Assembly: GCF_002153605.1 (NCBI RefSeq)
Contig: NZ_JOPG01000010.1
Span: forward strand, 62,001 to 126,000
Length of the DNA: 64,000 nucleotides
From: Acetobacter malorum
GTDB lineage: Bacteria; Pseudomonadota; Alphaproteobacteria; Acetobacterales; Acetobacteraceae
Direction: 5' to 3'
In this document: piece after piece, positions 8,337 through 17,884 of the stretch
Layout: each line of letters opens with the position of its first letter
Numbering within the stretch: position 1 is the stretch's first letter
Position numbers and translations under genes: made by a program
Notes under the pieces: model-generated
What the model saw: only the letters and a program-made list of their open reading frames with translations
What the model was told of the DNA's origin: nothing
Databases searched by the model: none

Positions 8337-10097
8337 ATGCCTTTTCAGAATGCCCCCGCCTCTCTTGCGAGCGCTCTTGCCGCTCGCGGGTACGAATCCG
8401 CAACCCCAGTTCAGGCCGCCGTTCTGGCCCCTGACGCCGAAGGTCGGGACCTTCTTGTTTCAGCCCGCACCGGCTCCGGCAAAACCGTTGCCTTCGGTCT
8501 GGCTATGGCGAACACCCTGCTGGATGACAATGGCCGCTGCCCCCCGCCGGGCGCGCCGCTGGCTCTGGTGATTGCCCCCACGCGTGAACTCGCCCTGCAG
8601 GTGCGCAATGAGCTTGAATGGCTCTATGCCTCCAGCGGTGCCCGCATTGTCTCCTGCGTTGGTGGTATGGAACCCCGCGTGGAAGCCCGTGCCCTGAATG
8701 CTGGCTGCCACATTGTTGTCGGCACGCCGGGCCGCCTGTGTGACCATCTTTCCCGCGGGCAGCTCAAGCTGTCCAGCCTGCGCGCCGTGGTGCTGGATGA
8801 AGCGGATGAAATGCTTGATCTCGGCTTCCGCGATGAGCTGGAAACCCTGCTGAAAGCCGCACCGCCGGAACGCCGCACCCTGCTGTTCTCCGCCACCATT
8901 GCGCGGGACATTGCCAATCTGGCCCGCCGTTATCAGACGGACGCCCTGCGCATTGATACGCAGAGCGGCAGCGCACCGCACACGGACATTACCTACCGCG
9001 CCGTGCTGACGGACCAGTCCGACATGGCGAACACCATCGTCAACGTGCTGCGCCAGATGGAGTCTCCCACCGCCATTGTGTTCTGCCACACGCGTGAAGC
9101 GGTGCGGCAGTTGCAGGGCATCCTGACGCAGCGCGGCTTCTCCTCCGTCGCCATCTCTGGTGACCTCGGGCAGAACGAACGCAGCCGCGCCATTGAAAGC
9201 CTGCGTCATGGTCAGGCCCGCGTTTGCGTGGCAACCGACGTGGCCGCCCGTGGCATTGATATCCCCGACCTCGGTCTGGTGATTCATGCAAGCCTGCCCT
9301 CCAACCCTGCCACCCTGCTGCACCGTTCAGGCCGCACCGGGCGCGCCGGGCGCAAAGGCACCTGTGTGCTGCTGGTTCCGCCCTCACGCAGAAGGCTGGC
9401 TGAACGCCTGCTGGAAGGCGCGAAGGTTACGGCAGAATGGGGTGGCGCACCGACGCCGGAAGATATTGCCAAGGCTGACGCCGAGCGCCTTCTGTCTGCC
9501 CCGCAGCTCTCCATTGCCGTGCCGGAATCCGGTGGCATGCATGAGCTGATCACCAAGCTGACGGAAGCTCACTCTGCCGATCAGCTTGCTGCGGCTCTGA
9601 TTGCCATGTGGCGCGCCAACCTGCCGGAACCCACCAGCGTGCGCGTTATTTCTCCGGGCTCTGTCAAAAAAGCCCCGCGTGAACGCACCCGCCGGGATGA
9701 CGAAGAGGGTGACCACCGTGGCCCGCGTGAGCCGGGTTCATGGTTCCGCCTGTCTGTTGGCCGTGAAGACCGCGCAGACCCGAAATGGCTGGTGCCGATG
9801 CTCTGCCGTCTGGGCGGCATCCGCAAGCAGGATATCGGGGCGATCCGCATTCAGCCGGACCACACGCTGGTTGAAATTGCACAGGATAAAGCCGAGCGCT
9901 TCCAGTCCTGCGCTGCTGGCGCCGATGCTGATGAAATTACGGTAGAGCCCTCCGCTCCGCCGCGTGGTGGTGCTGGCCGTGACGGTGGCCGTCCGCCGCG
10001 TGGTGCCGGTGGCCCGGGTGGTCGCCCGCCTCGCAAGGGTGGCGGCGGTGGCTTTAGCAAAAGCGGCCCGTCCAGCCGGAAACGCAAAGCCTTCTGA
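8337..10097 (+). CDS. DEAD-box RNA helicase with DbpA-type RNA-binding C-terminus
   Basis: ATP-dependent RNA helicase, probably in ribosome assembly or cold and stress RNA remodelling. Motifs in order: Q-motif region (LAARGYESATPVQAAVL), Walker A ARTGSGKT, PTRELALQV, TPGR, DEAD, SAT, ATDVAARGID and HRSGRTGRAG. After the two RecA cores (to about residue 375) a DbpA-like RNA-recognition fold is visible near 470-540 (FRLSVGREDRADPKWLVPML), then a Gly/Arg/Pro-rich tail ending RKRKAF. In other bacteria this C-terminal domain directs such helicases to 23S rRNA; that role here is inferred. No strong ribosome site is seen before the ATG. Confidence 0.92.
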   Translation: MPFQNAPASLASALAARGYESATPVQAAVLAPDAEGRDLLVSARTGSGKTVAFGLAMANTLLDDNGRCPPPGAPLALVIAPTRELALQVRNELEWLYASSGARIVSCVGGMEPRVEARALNAGCHIVVGTPGRLCDHLSRGQLKLSSLRAVVLDEADEMLDLGFRDELETLLKAAPPERRTLLFSATIARDIANLARRYQTDALRIDTQSGSAPHTDITYRAVLTDQSDMANTIVNVLRQMESPTAIVFCHTREAVRQLQGILTQRGFSSVAISGDLGQNERSRAIESLRHGQARVCVATDVAARGIDIPDLGLVIHASLPSNPATLLHRSGRTGRAGRKGTCVLLVPPSRRRLAERLLEGAKVTAEWGGAPTPEDIAKADAERLLSAPQLSIAVPESGGMHELITKLTEAHSADQLAAALIAMWRANLPEPTSVRVISPGSVKKAPRERTRRDDEEGDHRGPREPGSWFRLSVGREDRADPKWLVPMLCRLGGIRKQDIGAIRIQPDHTLVEIAQDKAERFQSCAAGADADEITVEPSAPPRGGAGRDGGRPPRGAGGPGGRPPRKGGGGGFSKSGPSSRKRKAF

Positions 10098-10112
10098 TCT
10101 TTGATCGGATGC

Positions 10113-10147
10113 AAAAAAGGCCCCTCCCGAAAGGAAGGGGCCTTTTT
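10113..10147. terminator. Bidirectional intrinsic terminator between helicase and repeat-protein gene
   Basis: Stem GGCCCCTcCC / GGaAGGGGCC with a short loop around GAAA, flanked by A5-6 on the left and T5 on the right. It therefore ends the helicase transcript (plus) and the convergent repeat-protein transcript (minus). Confidence 0.9.
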
Positions 10148-10168
10148 CTTGCCTAAACGCTCAGCGCC

Positions 10169-10843
10169 TTAGAGCTGAGGCACCGTCGTGGCATCTTTCC
10201 AGTCGGACTTGATGCGGTCTTTCTGGCTCTTCCAGGCATTTTTCGCATTCTGCCCGGTGCTGTTCCATTTGTTCTGCGCGTTCTTGCCGGCGTTGGTCAC
10301 GCTGTCACGCTGCGCTTCCCACTTCTTACGGGTCTCATCGCTCGCGTTGTTCCATTTGTCCTTCGCGTTCTGTTCCGCGTTGGTCACCTTGTCACGCTGC
10401 GCTTCCCACTTTTTGCGGGTTTCCTCGTTCGCGTTGTTCCACTTATCCTTCGCGTTCTGTTCCGCGTTGGTCACCTTGTCCCGCTGAGCTTCCCACTTTT
10501 TGCGGGTTTCCTCGTTCGTGTTGTTCCACTTATCCTTCGCGTTCTGCTCTGCGTTGGTCACCTTATCGCGCTGCGCTTCCCACTTCTGGCGGGTGGCATC
10601 ACTCGCATTATTCCAACGCGCCTTCGCCTGATCCTGTGCGGACTGACGGGCATTTTTCAGGTTGGATGAAAATTGGTTGGTATCAGTCTTGACGGCATTC
10701 CGCGTATTCTCCACTCCCTGCTGCACCTGCTGCTGGGCGCAAGAGGTCAGGGAGAGGCAAGGATCGGCGTAGGCGGCTGTGGCTGAAACCAGAGCCGTTG
10801 CAAGCGGCAACCCCATAATGGCGATTTTCCGAATGAACTGCAT
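10169..10843 (-). CDS. Secreted hydrophilic protein with four 29-residue repeats
   Basis: No known function recognised. The ATG at 10843 is chosen because GGAAGGA lies 6 bases upstream (the longer frame starts 5 codons earlier, inside that ribosome site). A signal peptide is clear (FIRKIAIMGLPLATALVSA, cleavage after AYA). The mature protein is extremely hydrophilic, rich in Lys, Asn, Glu, Ala, Gln and Trp, almost without large hydrophobics, and is expected to be extended helix or disordered. Residues 77-192 are four near-identical 29-residue units containing KWEAQRDKVTNAEQNAKD. Composition and repeat style recall LEA-like or envelope spacer proteins. One Cys pair (PCLSLTSC) follows the cleavage site. 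It ends at a shared terminator with the helicase. Confidence 0.75.
   Translation of the reverse strand: MQFIRKIAIMGLPLATALVSATAAYADPCLSLTSCAQQQVQQGVENTRNAVKTDTNQFSSNLKNARQSAQDQAKARWNNASDATRQKWEAQRDKVTNAEQNAKDKWNNTNEETRKKWEAQRDKVTNAEQNAKDKWNNANEETRKKWEAQRDKVTNAEQNAKDKWNNASDETRKKWEAQRDSVTNAGKNAQNKWNSTGQNAKNAWKSQKDRIKSDWKDATTVPQL
10268..10615. repeat. Four tandem 87-bp units inside the repeat-protein gene
   Basis: Four consecutive 87-bp (29-codon) units with no spacer; the inner units are nearly identical at the DNA level, which indicates recent duplication or conversion. A degenerate fifth unit follows toward the gene end (WNSTGQNAKNAW). Confidence 0.9.
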
Positions 10844-10994
10844 AAATATTCCTTCCATAGTTCCTGAGCACGCTCAGGAAGACAGGCATGGTTTAGACAG
10901 GAAATTTTGTCAAAAAATGGCCCATTCCGCCGTAGCAGGGCAGAGTTGCTCTCATGCCTTCATATTTTTTTCTGTGTTTGGAGAATAAACCCTG

Positions 10995-12557
10995 ATGATA
11001 AAGCCTTCTTTACTCTGCAAACACATGCGCAGACCGCAAAAACGGGTCGGACTTGCTTTGGCCACGGCGCTCTGCGTGTCTGCCGCCCCGGTATACGCCG
11101 CCCCAGCCACGCCACCCGCCGCCCCCCATGCTGACGCCCCCAAAGCGGCCCCAAAGGAGTTTACCGGAGCCGCGGCTCTGCTGCCGGATGACGCCATAAC
11201 CCACCACACGGATACATTTGCAGGTCACAAGATCAGCTACACGGCCCACACCGGCACGCTTGTGCTGCGGGATGATGCTGGAAAACCCACAGCCCGCATT
11301 TTTTACGTGGCCTATACGCAGGATGGCGCGGACCCGGCGAAGAGGCCGGTGTCCTTCTTCTTCAATGGTGGGCCCGGCGGCGCGACAGCTTACCTGCATC
11401 TGGGTGCTGCTGGCCCCACGGCGCTAACCTTCCCGGCAGGCAACCCGACCGATGGGGCCAATGCCCGTCTGGGGCTCAACCCGGATAGCTGGCTCCCAGA
11501 CACCGACATGGTGTTTATTGACGCGCCCGGCACCGGCTGGTCCACACCCACCGACCCCAAAACAGCCGACAAAACCTTTTATGGCGTCAAACAGGATGCC
11601 AAAGCCTTTGCCAAGACCATTCAGCTCTGGGCCAACACCAATGGCCGCCTGACTTCTCCGCGTTATCTGGTCGGGGAAAGCTACGGCGGTATTCGCTCCA
11701 TTGAGGTCGCAGAAGCCCTGGCACAGCAGCAGAATCTGATGGTGAACGGCATCATCATGATCTCTCCGGCTCTGGACATGGGACTTCTGGATACCAGCAA
11801 CAGCATTCTGGCCTCAGCCCTCACGTTGCCGTCCTTTGAAGCCGCCAAACTCGCCATGCAGCACAAGCTAACGCCGGAGACGGCAGCGCATCAGCTGGAT
11901 GAAGCCTATCACTACGCCCTCGGCCCGTACCTCTCCACTCTGGCCAACACCCCGCCAACGGGCGACGCCGCGCGTGATTTTTATGAAGAGGTCGCCAACC
12001 ACACCGGCCTGCCGCAGGATGTCATTGCCAAGGAACGCGGCCAGCCGCAGCCCATGGCGCATGATGTCCGCAGCCGCGACGGACGCCTTTACACCCTGTA
12101 TGACGCGACCGTCTCCATTGCAGACCCCTTCCCAGAAGGTGTGGATAATGGTGACAGCCCGGACCCGACCCTTTCCGGTTTTGGCCGGGCCTATGGCAGC
12201 GCGTTTGAGCAGTATGCCAGCAAGACGCTCAACTATCGGACGGATCTGTCTTACGAACTGCTAAGCATGAAGGTAAATGCCGCATGGGACTTCCGGGGCG
12301 ATGGCGAGCCCATGGCACACCAGATTCCCGTTCTGCGCCGCCTGCTGGCCTTAAACCCGACTCTGCGGATCTTTATTGCCAACGGCTATTATGATCTGGC
12401 CTGCCCGTTTGCCAGTGCCCGCTGGGTGACGGAACATATCCCCGTAGGCCGTAACCGCATTGGCCTGCACACCTACCCCGGCGGCCACATGCTCTATACC
12501 CGCCCGGACAGCCGTGCCGCTCTTGCGCGGGATGTGAAAGCGTTTCTCGCTCCCTAG
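10995..12557 (+). CDS. Secreted S10-family serine carboxypeptidase-like peptidase
   Basis: Exported serine carboxypeptidase-type hydrolase. The ATG at 10995 has GGAGA about 10 bases upstream. A signal peptide with basic start is visible (KRVGLALATALCVSA, ending near VYAA), then a Pro/Ala-rich linker. The alpha/beta-hydrolase core contains NGGPGG (residues 124-129, oxyanion region), the nucleophile S229 in GESYGG, a candidate Asp D467 (NGYYDLACPF) and His H498 (YPGGHM). Length (520) fits bacterial S10 members, which trim C-terminal residues from peptides; substrate unknown. It is a single gene, closed by a bidirectional hairpin. Confidence 0.9.
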   Translation: MIKPSLLCKHMRRPQKRVGLALATALCVSAAPVYAAPATPPAAPHADAPKAAPKEFTGAAALLPDDAITHHTDTFAGHKISYTAHTGTLVLRDDAGKPTARIFYVAYTQDGADPAKRPVSFFFNGGPGGATAYLHLGAAGPTALTFPAGNPTDGANARLGLNPDSWLPDTDMVFIDAPGTGWSTPTDPKTADKTFYGVKQDAKAFAKTIQLWANTNGRLTSPRYLVGESYGGIRSIEVAEALAQQQNLMVNGIIMISPALDMGLLDTSNSILASALTLPSFEAAKLAMQHKLTPETAAHQLDEAYHYALGPYLSTLANTPPTGDAARDFYEEVANHTGLPQDVIAKERGQPQPMAHDVRSRDGRLYTLYDATVSIADPFPEGVDNGDSPDPTLSGFGRAYGSAFEQYASKTLNYRTDLSYELLSMKVNAAWDFRGDGEPMAHQIPVLRRLLALNPTLRIFIANGYYDLACPFASARWVTEHIPVGRNRIGLHTYPGGHMLYTRPDSRAALARDVKAFLAP

Positions 12558-12595
12558 AGTAAGCTGACAACTCTTTACGGAACCTCCTGAAACAA

Positions 12596-12635
12596 AAAAT
12601 TCCCCCTTACACCTCTCCGTGCAAGGGGGAATTTT
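12596..12635. terminator. Bidirectional intrinsic terminator
   Basis: Inverted arms AAAATTCCCCCTT and AAGGGGGAATTTT around a loop of about 14 bases, with A-run on the left and T-run on the right. It serves the convergent S10 peptidase (plus) and the large adhesin-glycosyltransferase gene (minus). Confidence 0.85.
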
Positions 12636-12647
12636 CAGAGAACCTTC

Positions 12648-15600
12648 TTAACCTGCCAGCACATACATACCTCGTGTAAGAGGCTGAAGTGCTGTTGCCA
12701 GCGCCTGTTGCACAGCTGCTTCTGTCCAGCCTTCCCGCACACAGGCACGCCCTGAACGGCTCATGCTGGCATGCGGCGCCGGCCTTTTGTGCAGACGCAG
12801 GATCAACTGCGCCAGATCATCTGCATTTTCCCGCACCAGACCGTCCATCACTGCTTTGGGGAGCATCAGCCCTTCTGCTGCAATCGGGGTCATGACGCAT
12901 GGCACACCCGCAGCAAAGCTATCCAGAACCTTGCCTTTAATCCCTGCACCAAAGCGCAGCGGCGCAACACTCAGCCGCACGCTATCAAACAGTGCATCAA
13001 GGTCATCCACTTTCCCCAGCGTTTCCACACCACGGCGCGCCAGAGCATGAATGCTGTCTGACATTTCAGCACCCGCCAGGAAGCAGGTCACAGAACGATC
13101 CTGCCTCCATACCCGTGGCATGATTTTTTCCACCAGCCAGCGTGCTGCATCTGCATTAGGGGCATGCGCATAATTCCCGAGGAACACCACCCCGGAACGC
13201 TTTGCAAAACCCGGAACACGGCCACGCACCGGCACGGCCCAGGGCACCACGTGCACGTTCGCCTGCGGCACATCCATATGGATCTGTTCCGCTTCCACTG
13301 CGGAGTGTGTCAGCACGACATCCGCCTGCAGAATAGCGGCGTATTCCGCCAGCTTCATCCTTTCTGCCCGGGCCTGTACTTCAGGCCGCTGCTGCACCCG
13401 CCCCTGCCTGGTCAGACGCAGGCAATGCAGGTCAGCAATATTATAGACCATACGGGCTTTTTTCTGATGCATACGGGCCAGAGCAAGGTAACGAGTCGCG
13501 TTATCAGCCCGATGCAGATAGACCATATCAAAGCTGTTAGCCTGTCGGCGCAGCACGTCCTCCACCGAGTGATAAACCGGCCCAGCCAGCACTTTCACTC
13601 CGGGAGCACCCTCAAGTTTGTCAGACCCTGTCATCTGGTCGGCAGCAACCAGACTCACTTCATAGCCCAATGCCTGAAAGGCCTGCATATGCGATAGAAC
13701 GGCATGAGAGCCCGCATCACGCCCTGCATCTGGTCGCTGGCTATCAATAACCAGCACACGCCGACGCACGGCAGGCGCAGCTGTGGTCAGCCCCCGCCGC
13801 TGACGCAGGCTCTGAATATCCCGCACATATTGCCCACTATCCGCCTGCGCTCTGGCCTGAGACAGTTTTTCCACCTGCCCCAGCAGGAAGGACAGAATGT
13901 GATCCTGATCGCACGTATCAGAAATGGAAGCCACAGCACGGCTCACCACGTCTTCAAGAGCAGGATCAAACACCCCCACAGGCTCAAGCACATGAGGCCT
14001 ACCGAGCATGGCGCCATCCTGTTCCCGACGCACCTCAATAACATGCCGGGTAAACGGTGAAAGTGCGGCTGGGAACAGAACATCAAACCCGCACCGGGCT
14101 GTTGGACAGGCCCCGGCATTACGCACATCAGGCCGCAGAGCATTTGCCGTAACCGAGGCAACAAGCTGGCCATTATCCAGAATTTGCAGAGCCACCGGCC
14201 CATCCGGGGTTGCCGGACTAAACGCCCAGCCAGCCAACCGGTCCCGGCTGACCGTATCCACATACCCTTTAAGGGGAGAAGCCGGATAAGCAGCCACAAT
14301 TGCCTGTAATGGCTGCATTTCAGCCTGATCCAGCATCCACGGCGTATTCGCCAGCATGCTATGGTCTTCTACCCGGCGCACTTCCAGAACATGCCGTTCC
14401 AGCGGGGAAAGTCCGCCAGGAATTTCAAACTCAAATGCACAGGCACGATCCAGATCTGCACGTGGCTGGTTGGCAATGACCTCTCCCAGCACCACACCAC
14501 GATCAAGAATTTGCAACCGAACTGGTTTCCGGGTTTCCGGATTAAAAGCCCAACCCGTCAGGCGCGTCCGCGTCACATTATCCAGATACCCTTCCAGCGG
14601 TCCTGTGCCGGGCATGGCCTTACCTGACAGAGCTTCCAGCTTCTGACAAATAGCTGCCAGACGTGCCCCTTCTTCCACTCGCGGTGCACAATAGACAATG
14701 GCTGGACGCTCTGCGTCTGGATAGAGGCGGTTATATTCTTCCGCATTGTGAAACATGCCGCGAGAGCCATCATCCACAAAAGTTTCAGATTCTGCCCCAT
14801 TAGCAAAAATGACATCATGGCTTTCCAGTTCAACATGGAAATATGCCACTTCATCCATCGCTCTGGCCTGCACGATGGAACGGCCATTTACCAGAGCAAT
14901 GGCAGGTACCAGAACACCATCCAGATACATGGCATGCAAGGGTGAAACCTGCAGATCCTGCTTAGGCAAATTTTTGCCCAGAGAGCCCGCCCGGAAAACA
15001 ACGGGGAGAACATCACGATTCCCGGCTGCAAACTGGCCGGAATAAGCACGACGGCCAACCCAGCGAATGGGGCGGAAACCATGCCGCAATGTGCGGACCA
15101 TATCGCCAATCTTCAGGTATTCGACCGGCACTTCGCCTTTATCAGTCTCAATCAGTGTGCCACGGCAATAGCACGGTGTGCCTTCTTCAAGCTCGAACAG
15201 GCCGGTGCTGCTATCAACAAGTGCGACCTGAAGTAACTGATCCGGATTACCATTGATGGTGAGAGTCTGCGTGTGCTGCCCACCCTGATCACTGATAATA
15301 AGTTTATTGCCACTTACAGTGAACTGCGATGTTTCATTACTGTTTGCCCAGGACTGAAGTTTGGCACCCACATCAATCGTCACATTACTGAGCGTAGTCG
15401 TACCGCTATCAAACACCTGTAAAGTGGAGCCAGACGTAATATCTGTATTGGTCAGTGTGCCGCCATACTCAACGCGTACGAGACTATTCTCAATCGTCAT
15501 GTGATCGGCGCTCCCGATCACATCCACAGAGGCGTCCCGCACAGTATCGCCAGAGACAACCCCTGTACCCCGGATTTGCGCCTGAGCTCCGCCTTCAATC

Positions 15601-17087
15601 ACGTTGCCACCAGCAGACACTACGCCGCCCAGATTCACAAAAGGAACAGCTGCACTTTGTCCAATAATAAACTGAGCCTGTGGGCCTGAAATAGTATTGC
15701 CCGAAGCAAAGGAGCTTCCACTTACGACGGCAAGCATCCCATTGGAAACTGTCGTATTTGTAACTGTATTACTTGTTCCAACAGCAACAAGATAGCCACC
15801 AGACAAAACCGTTTCAGAGGTCGCGTTTGCAGTGCCTGACAAATCCTCTTCACCAGCAATTTTATTACCTGTGGCGTGAGCACTCTGATCTAGCTTGACC
15901 AGACCTCCCACGTAATTGTCTGAAAATGCTCCACTTCCAGTAACAGCAACAACGCCACCTTGAGAGATCACGCTGGAAGTCAGCCCCACGCCGCCCACTT
16001 CTACGCCAGCAGATGCACCTGAAAGAATGGTTTGGGAGGTGGCAAAACTACCGGATCCGATATCAAGCCAAGCCCCGGATGCCAGAATATCTCCCCGCGC
16101 CTGAGCACCACTGATAATTTGCTCAACGCCGCCCGAAATAATACTAGCCGACAATAAACCTGAAGATGTAGCAAACAACGTCCCAGAGTAAACCTGCGTC
16201 CCTGATGCTACAGCGCCTGAGCCAATGACATCCAGTTCTGCAGATGCACCGGAGACGACTTCCCCCAACGCAAGGCCACCCCCAGAAACCACCTCTAGCG
16301 CTGACGATCCGGTGAGCACATTATGCTGCGCCACACCTGAAGCAAAAACGACAACCTGCGCTGGCCCCTGAATAGTATTATTTTCTACAACACCACCAGA
16401 ACTGGCCTGTAACTGAGCATGCCCCTGGAAAATATTTCCAGAAACAAAACCTCCACTATAGGCGATACCAACACTTGAACCGTCAAAAATATTCGCCGTA
16501 ACGTATCCGCCATTAATGGTGTGTATTTCGCCAATTTGAGACGCACTATTTGCTGAGGCAACAGCACCATTTTCGGCCAGAATGACTCCCATCTGCACCA
16601 CGCTACTCTCAACAAGAGCACCGTTGCCACCGGCAATAATCGCAGCATTCAGACCTGTAACTGTTTCTCCTCGCGCGACACCGCCAGCCTCAACTATTTC
16701 ATGTGAGTTGATAATATTACCGGAGTTAATACCCCCGGACAGGGCATACGCCGTCCCTACAATCACTTTATTGTTGAGAAGCATACCTCCAGAAACAGAA
16801 GCAATCATTCCACCAGTCACACTGGCGGAGGAAATGACGGCACCTGAGCCAATGGCATCCATTTCTCCGGCCATGAGCGTCGCACTGATGCTGGTACCGG
16901 CGTTATAAACCAGTCCTCCCACAATCGTATCATCCGTCGCACTGCCGCCGGCAAAAATCTTTTCTTCAGATCCCGAAACAACATCAATGTTGCTGACCTG
17001 AGCACCGGAGAGAACATTCAGTCGATCTCCGGATTGCAGGAAAACACGTGATACCGTGGTACCGCTAGATACAATTAGTTCGGACAT
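12648..17087 (-). CDS. Giant fusion: adhesin-like repeats, Hint domain, two GWAF repeats, glycosyltransferase
   Basis: A single 1479-codon frame with four parts. (1) Residues 1-630: Gly/Ser/Ala/Val-rich beta-helix-type repeats of about 20 residues (pattern GAxVxxxxVxSGG), as in AIDA-type passenger domains. (2) About 639-775: a Hint domain with C639/C641 (TPCYCRGTLIET), GDMVRTLRHGFRPIRWVG, SPLHAMYLDG and ESETFVDDGSRGMF, as in Acetobacteraceae Hint_2 proteins. (3) About 828-1035: two beta-sandwich-like repeats of about 100 residues containing LTGWAFNPE and LAGWAFSPA. (4) About 1105-1479: a GT4-like glycosyltransferase (RVLVIDSQRPDAGRDAGS; VVFLGNYAHAPN; APLRFGAGIKGKVLDSFAAGVPCV). No signal peptide or C-terminal beta-barrel is seen, so the export route is unclear. 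The Hint domain may cut the chain. Preceded by an AT-rich leader. Confidence 0.85.
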   Translation of the reverse strand: MSELIVSSGTTVSRVFLQSGDRLNVLSGAQVSNIDVVSGSEEKIFAGGSATDDTIVGGLVYNAGTSISATLMAGEMDAIGSGAVISSASVTGGMIASVSGGMLLNNKVIVGTAYALSGGINSGNIINSHEIVEAGGVARGETVTGLNAAIIAGGNGALVESSVVQMGVILAENGAVASANSASQIGEIHTINGGYVTANIFDGSSVGIAYSGGFVSGNIFQGHAQLQASSGGVVENNTIQGPAQVVVFASGVAQHNVLTGSSALEVVSGGGLALGEVVSGASAELDVIGSGAVASGTQVYSGTLFATSSGLLSASIISGGVEQIISGAQARGDILASGAWLDIGSGSFATSQTILSGASAGVEVGGVGLTSSVISQGGVVAVTGSGAFSDNYVGGLVKLDQSAHATGNKIAGEEDLSGTANATSETVLSGGYLVAVGTSNTVTNTTVSNGMLAVVSGSSFASGNTISGPQAQFIIGQSAAVPFVNLGGVVSAGGNVIEGGAQAQIRGTGVVSGDTVRDASVDVIGSADHMTIENSLVRVEYGGTLTNTDITSGSTLQVFDSGTTTLSNVTIDVGAKLQSWANSNETSQFTVSGNKLIISDQGGQHTQTLTINGNPDQLLQVALVDSSTGLFELEEGTPCYCRGTLIETDKGEVPVEYLKIGDMVRTLRHGFRPIRWVGRRAYSGQFAAGNRDVLPVVFRAGSLGKNLPKQDLQVSPLHAMYLDGVLVPAIALVNGRSIVQARAMDEVAYFHVELESHDVIFANGAESETFVDDGSRGMFHNAEEYNRLYPDAERPAIVYCAPRVEEGARLAAICQKLEALSGKAMPGTGPLEGYLDNVTRTRLTGWAFNPETRKPVRLQILDRGVVLGEVIANQPRADLDRACAFEFEIPGGLSPLERHVLEVRRVEDHSMLANTPWMLDQAEMQPLQAIVAAYPASPLKGYVDTVSRDRLAGWAFSPATPDGPVALQILDNGQLVASVTANALRPDVRNAGACPTARCGFDVLFPAALSPFTRHVIEVRREQDGAMLGRPHVLEPVGVFDPALEDVVSRAVASISDTCDQDHILSFLLGQVEKLSQARAQADSGQYVRDIQSLRQRRGLTTAAPAVRRRVLVIDSQRPDAGRDAGSHAVLSHMQAFQALGYEVSLVAADQMTGSDKLEGAPGVKVLAGPVYHSVEDVLRRQANSFDMVYLHRADNATRYLALARMHQKKARMVYNIADLHCLRLTRQGRVQQRPEVQARAERMKLAEYAAILQADVVLTHSAVEAEQIHMDVPQANVHVVPWAVPVRGRVPGFAKRSGVVFLGNYAHAPNADAARWLVEKIMPRVWRQDRSVTCFLAGAEMSDSIHALARRGVETLGKVDDLDALFDSVRLSVAPLRFGAGIKGKVLDSFAAGVPCVMTPIAAEGLMLPKAVMDGLVRENADDLAQLILRLHKRPAPHASMSRSGRACVREGWTEAAVQQALATALQPLTRGMYVLAG

Positions 17088-17321
17088 ATTTTTTTCAATT
17101 CATAAAATTGACTCTGCTCATTTTTATAAATCTTTACAGCATATCCACATATTTAACTTATGTTCATGTATGCGATTTTTACAGTATTCGTACAGAATTC
17201 GTTCTGATTTTTTACACGAATTATAAGAATAAATTTTTAAAAGTAAAACAAAATAAAGAAAAAACAAACAATATTGTTTTTATATATTTTACTATTTTTC
17301 TTAATTTTCTGTTTTGCACAA
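17088..17321. promoter_or_regulatory. AT-rich intergenic stretch upstream of the giant fusion gene
   Basis: About 230 bp, strikingly rich in A and T compared with both flanks. It lies between the fusion gene start and the rpsI terminator, so it should contain the minus-strand promoter of the fusion gene. No protein-coding signal could be supported (a 99-codon plus frame at 17108-17407 has AT-driven composition only). A silencer-bound or horizontally acquired promoter is possible but not shown. Confidence 0.5.
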
Positions 17322-17357
17322 TAAAAAAAGGCGGGAGAGGTTTCCCTCTCCCGCCTT
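17322..17357 (-). terminator. Intrinsic terminator after rpsI
   Basis: Perfect arms GGCGGGAGAGG and CCTCTCCCGCC with a 4-base loop (17330-17355). On the minus strand the stem is followed by a run of seven T, so it ends the rplM-rpsI transcript. Confidence 0.92.
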
Positions 17358-17393
17358 CTTCTGACGTTGCTGTAAGCGGACGCCCTTGCCGGA

Positions 17394-17879
17394 TCAGCGC
17401 TTGCTGAACTGGAAGGAACGACGTGCTTTGGCGCGACCGTATTTTTTACGTTCAACCTGACGAGAGTCACGCGTCAGGAAGCCAGCAGCTTTCAGAATGC
17501 TGCGCAGACCGGGTTCGTAGTGCGTCAGCGCGCGGCTGATACCGTGACGAACAGCGCCAGCCTGACCGGACAGACCACCACCAACGACGGTGCAAACCAC
17601 GTCGAACTGGTTGTAGCGGTCAGCCACCAGGAAGGGCTGCGTCAGCAGCATGCGCAGCACGGGGCGTGCGAAATACGTGCCAACGGGACGACCGTTAACC
17701 GTGATGTCGCCTTTACCGGGCTTGATCCACACGCGAGCCACGGCGTCTTTACGACGGCCCGTTGCGTAGGAGCGGCCCTGCGCATCGCGTTTGACTTCAT
17801 AGACAGGGGCTTCCGGAGCCGTGGCAACCACGTCTTTCAGATCAGCCAGCGTGCCTGTACGTTCCTGAGTTTCAGACAT
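17394..17879 (-). CDS. rpsI: 30S ribosomal protein S9
   Basis: Small-subunit ribosomal protein near the P site. The C-terminus [11 protein letters not shown] is the conserved basic tail that contacts P-site tRNA. The core [36 protein letters not shown] and [19 protein letters not shown] match the family. The protein (161 residues) has an N-terminal extension of about 30 residues, as is usual in Alphaproteobacteria. It follows rplM by 5 bp in the conserved rplM-rpsI pair and ends at a strong hairpin. Confidence 0.97.
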   Translation of the reverse strand: MSETQERTGTLADLKDVVATAPEAPVYEVKRDAQGRSYATGRRKDAVARVWIKPGKGDITVNGRPVGTYFARPVLRMLLTQPFLVADRYNQFDVVCTVVGGGLSGQAGAVRHGISRALTHYEPGLRSILKAAGFLTRDSRQVERKKYGRAKARRSFQFSKR

Positions 17880-17884
17880 GATGC

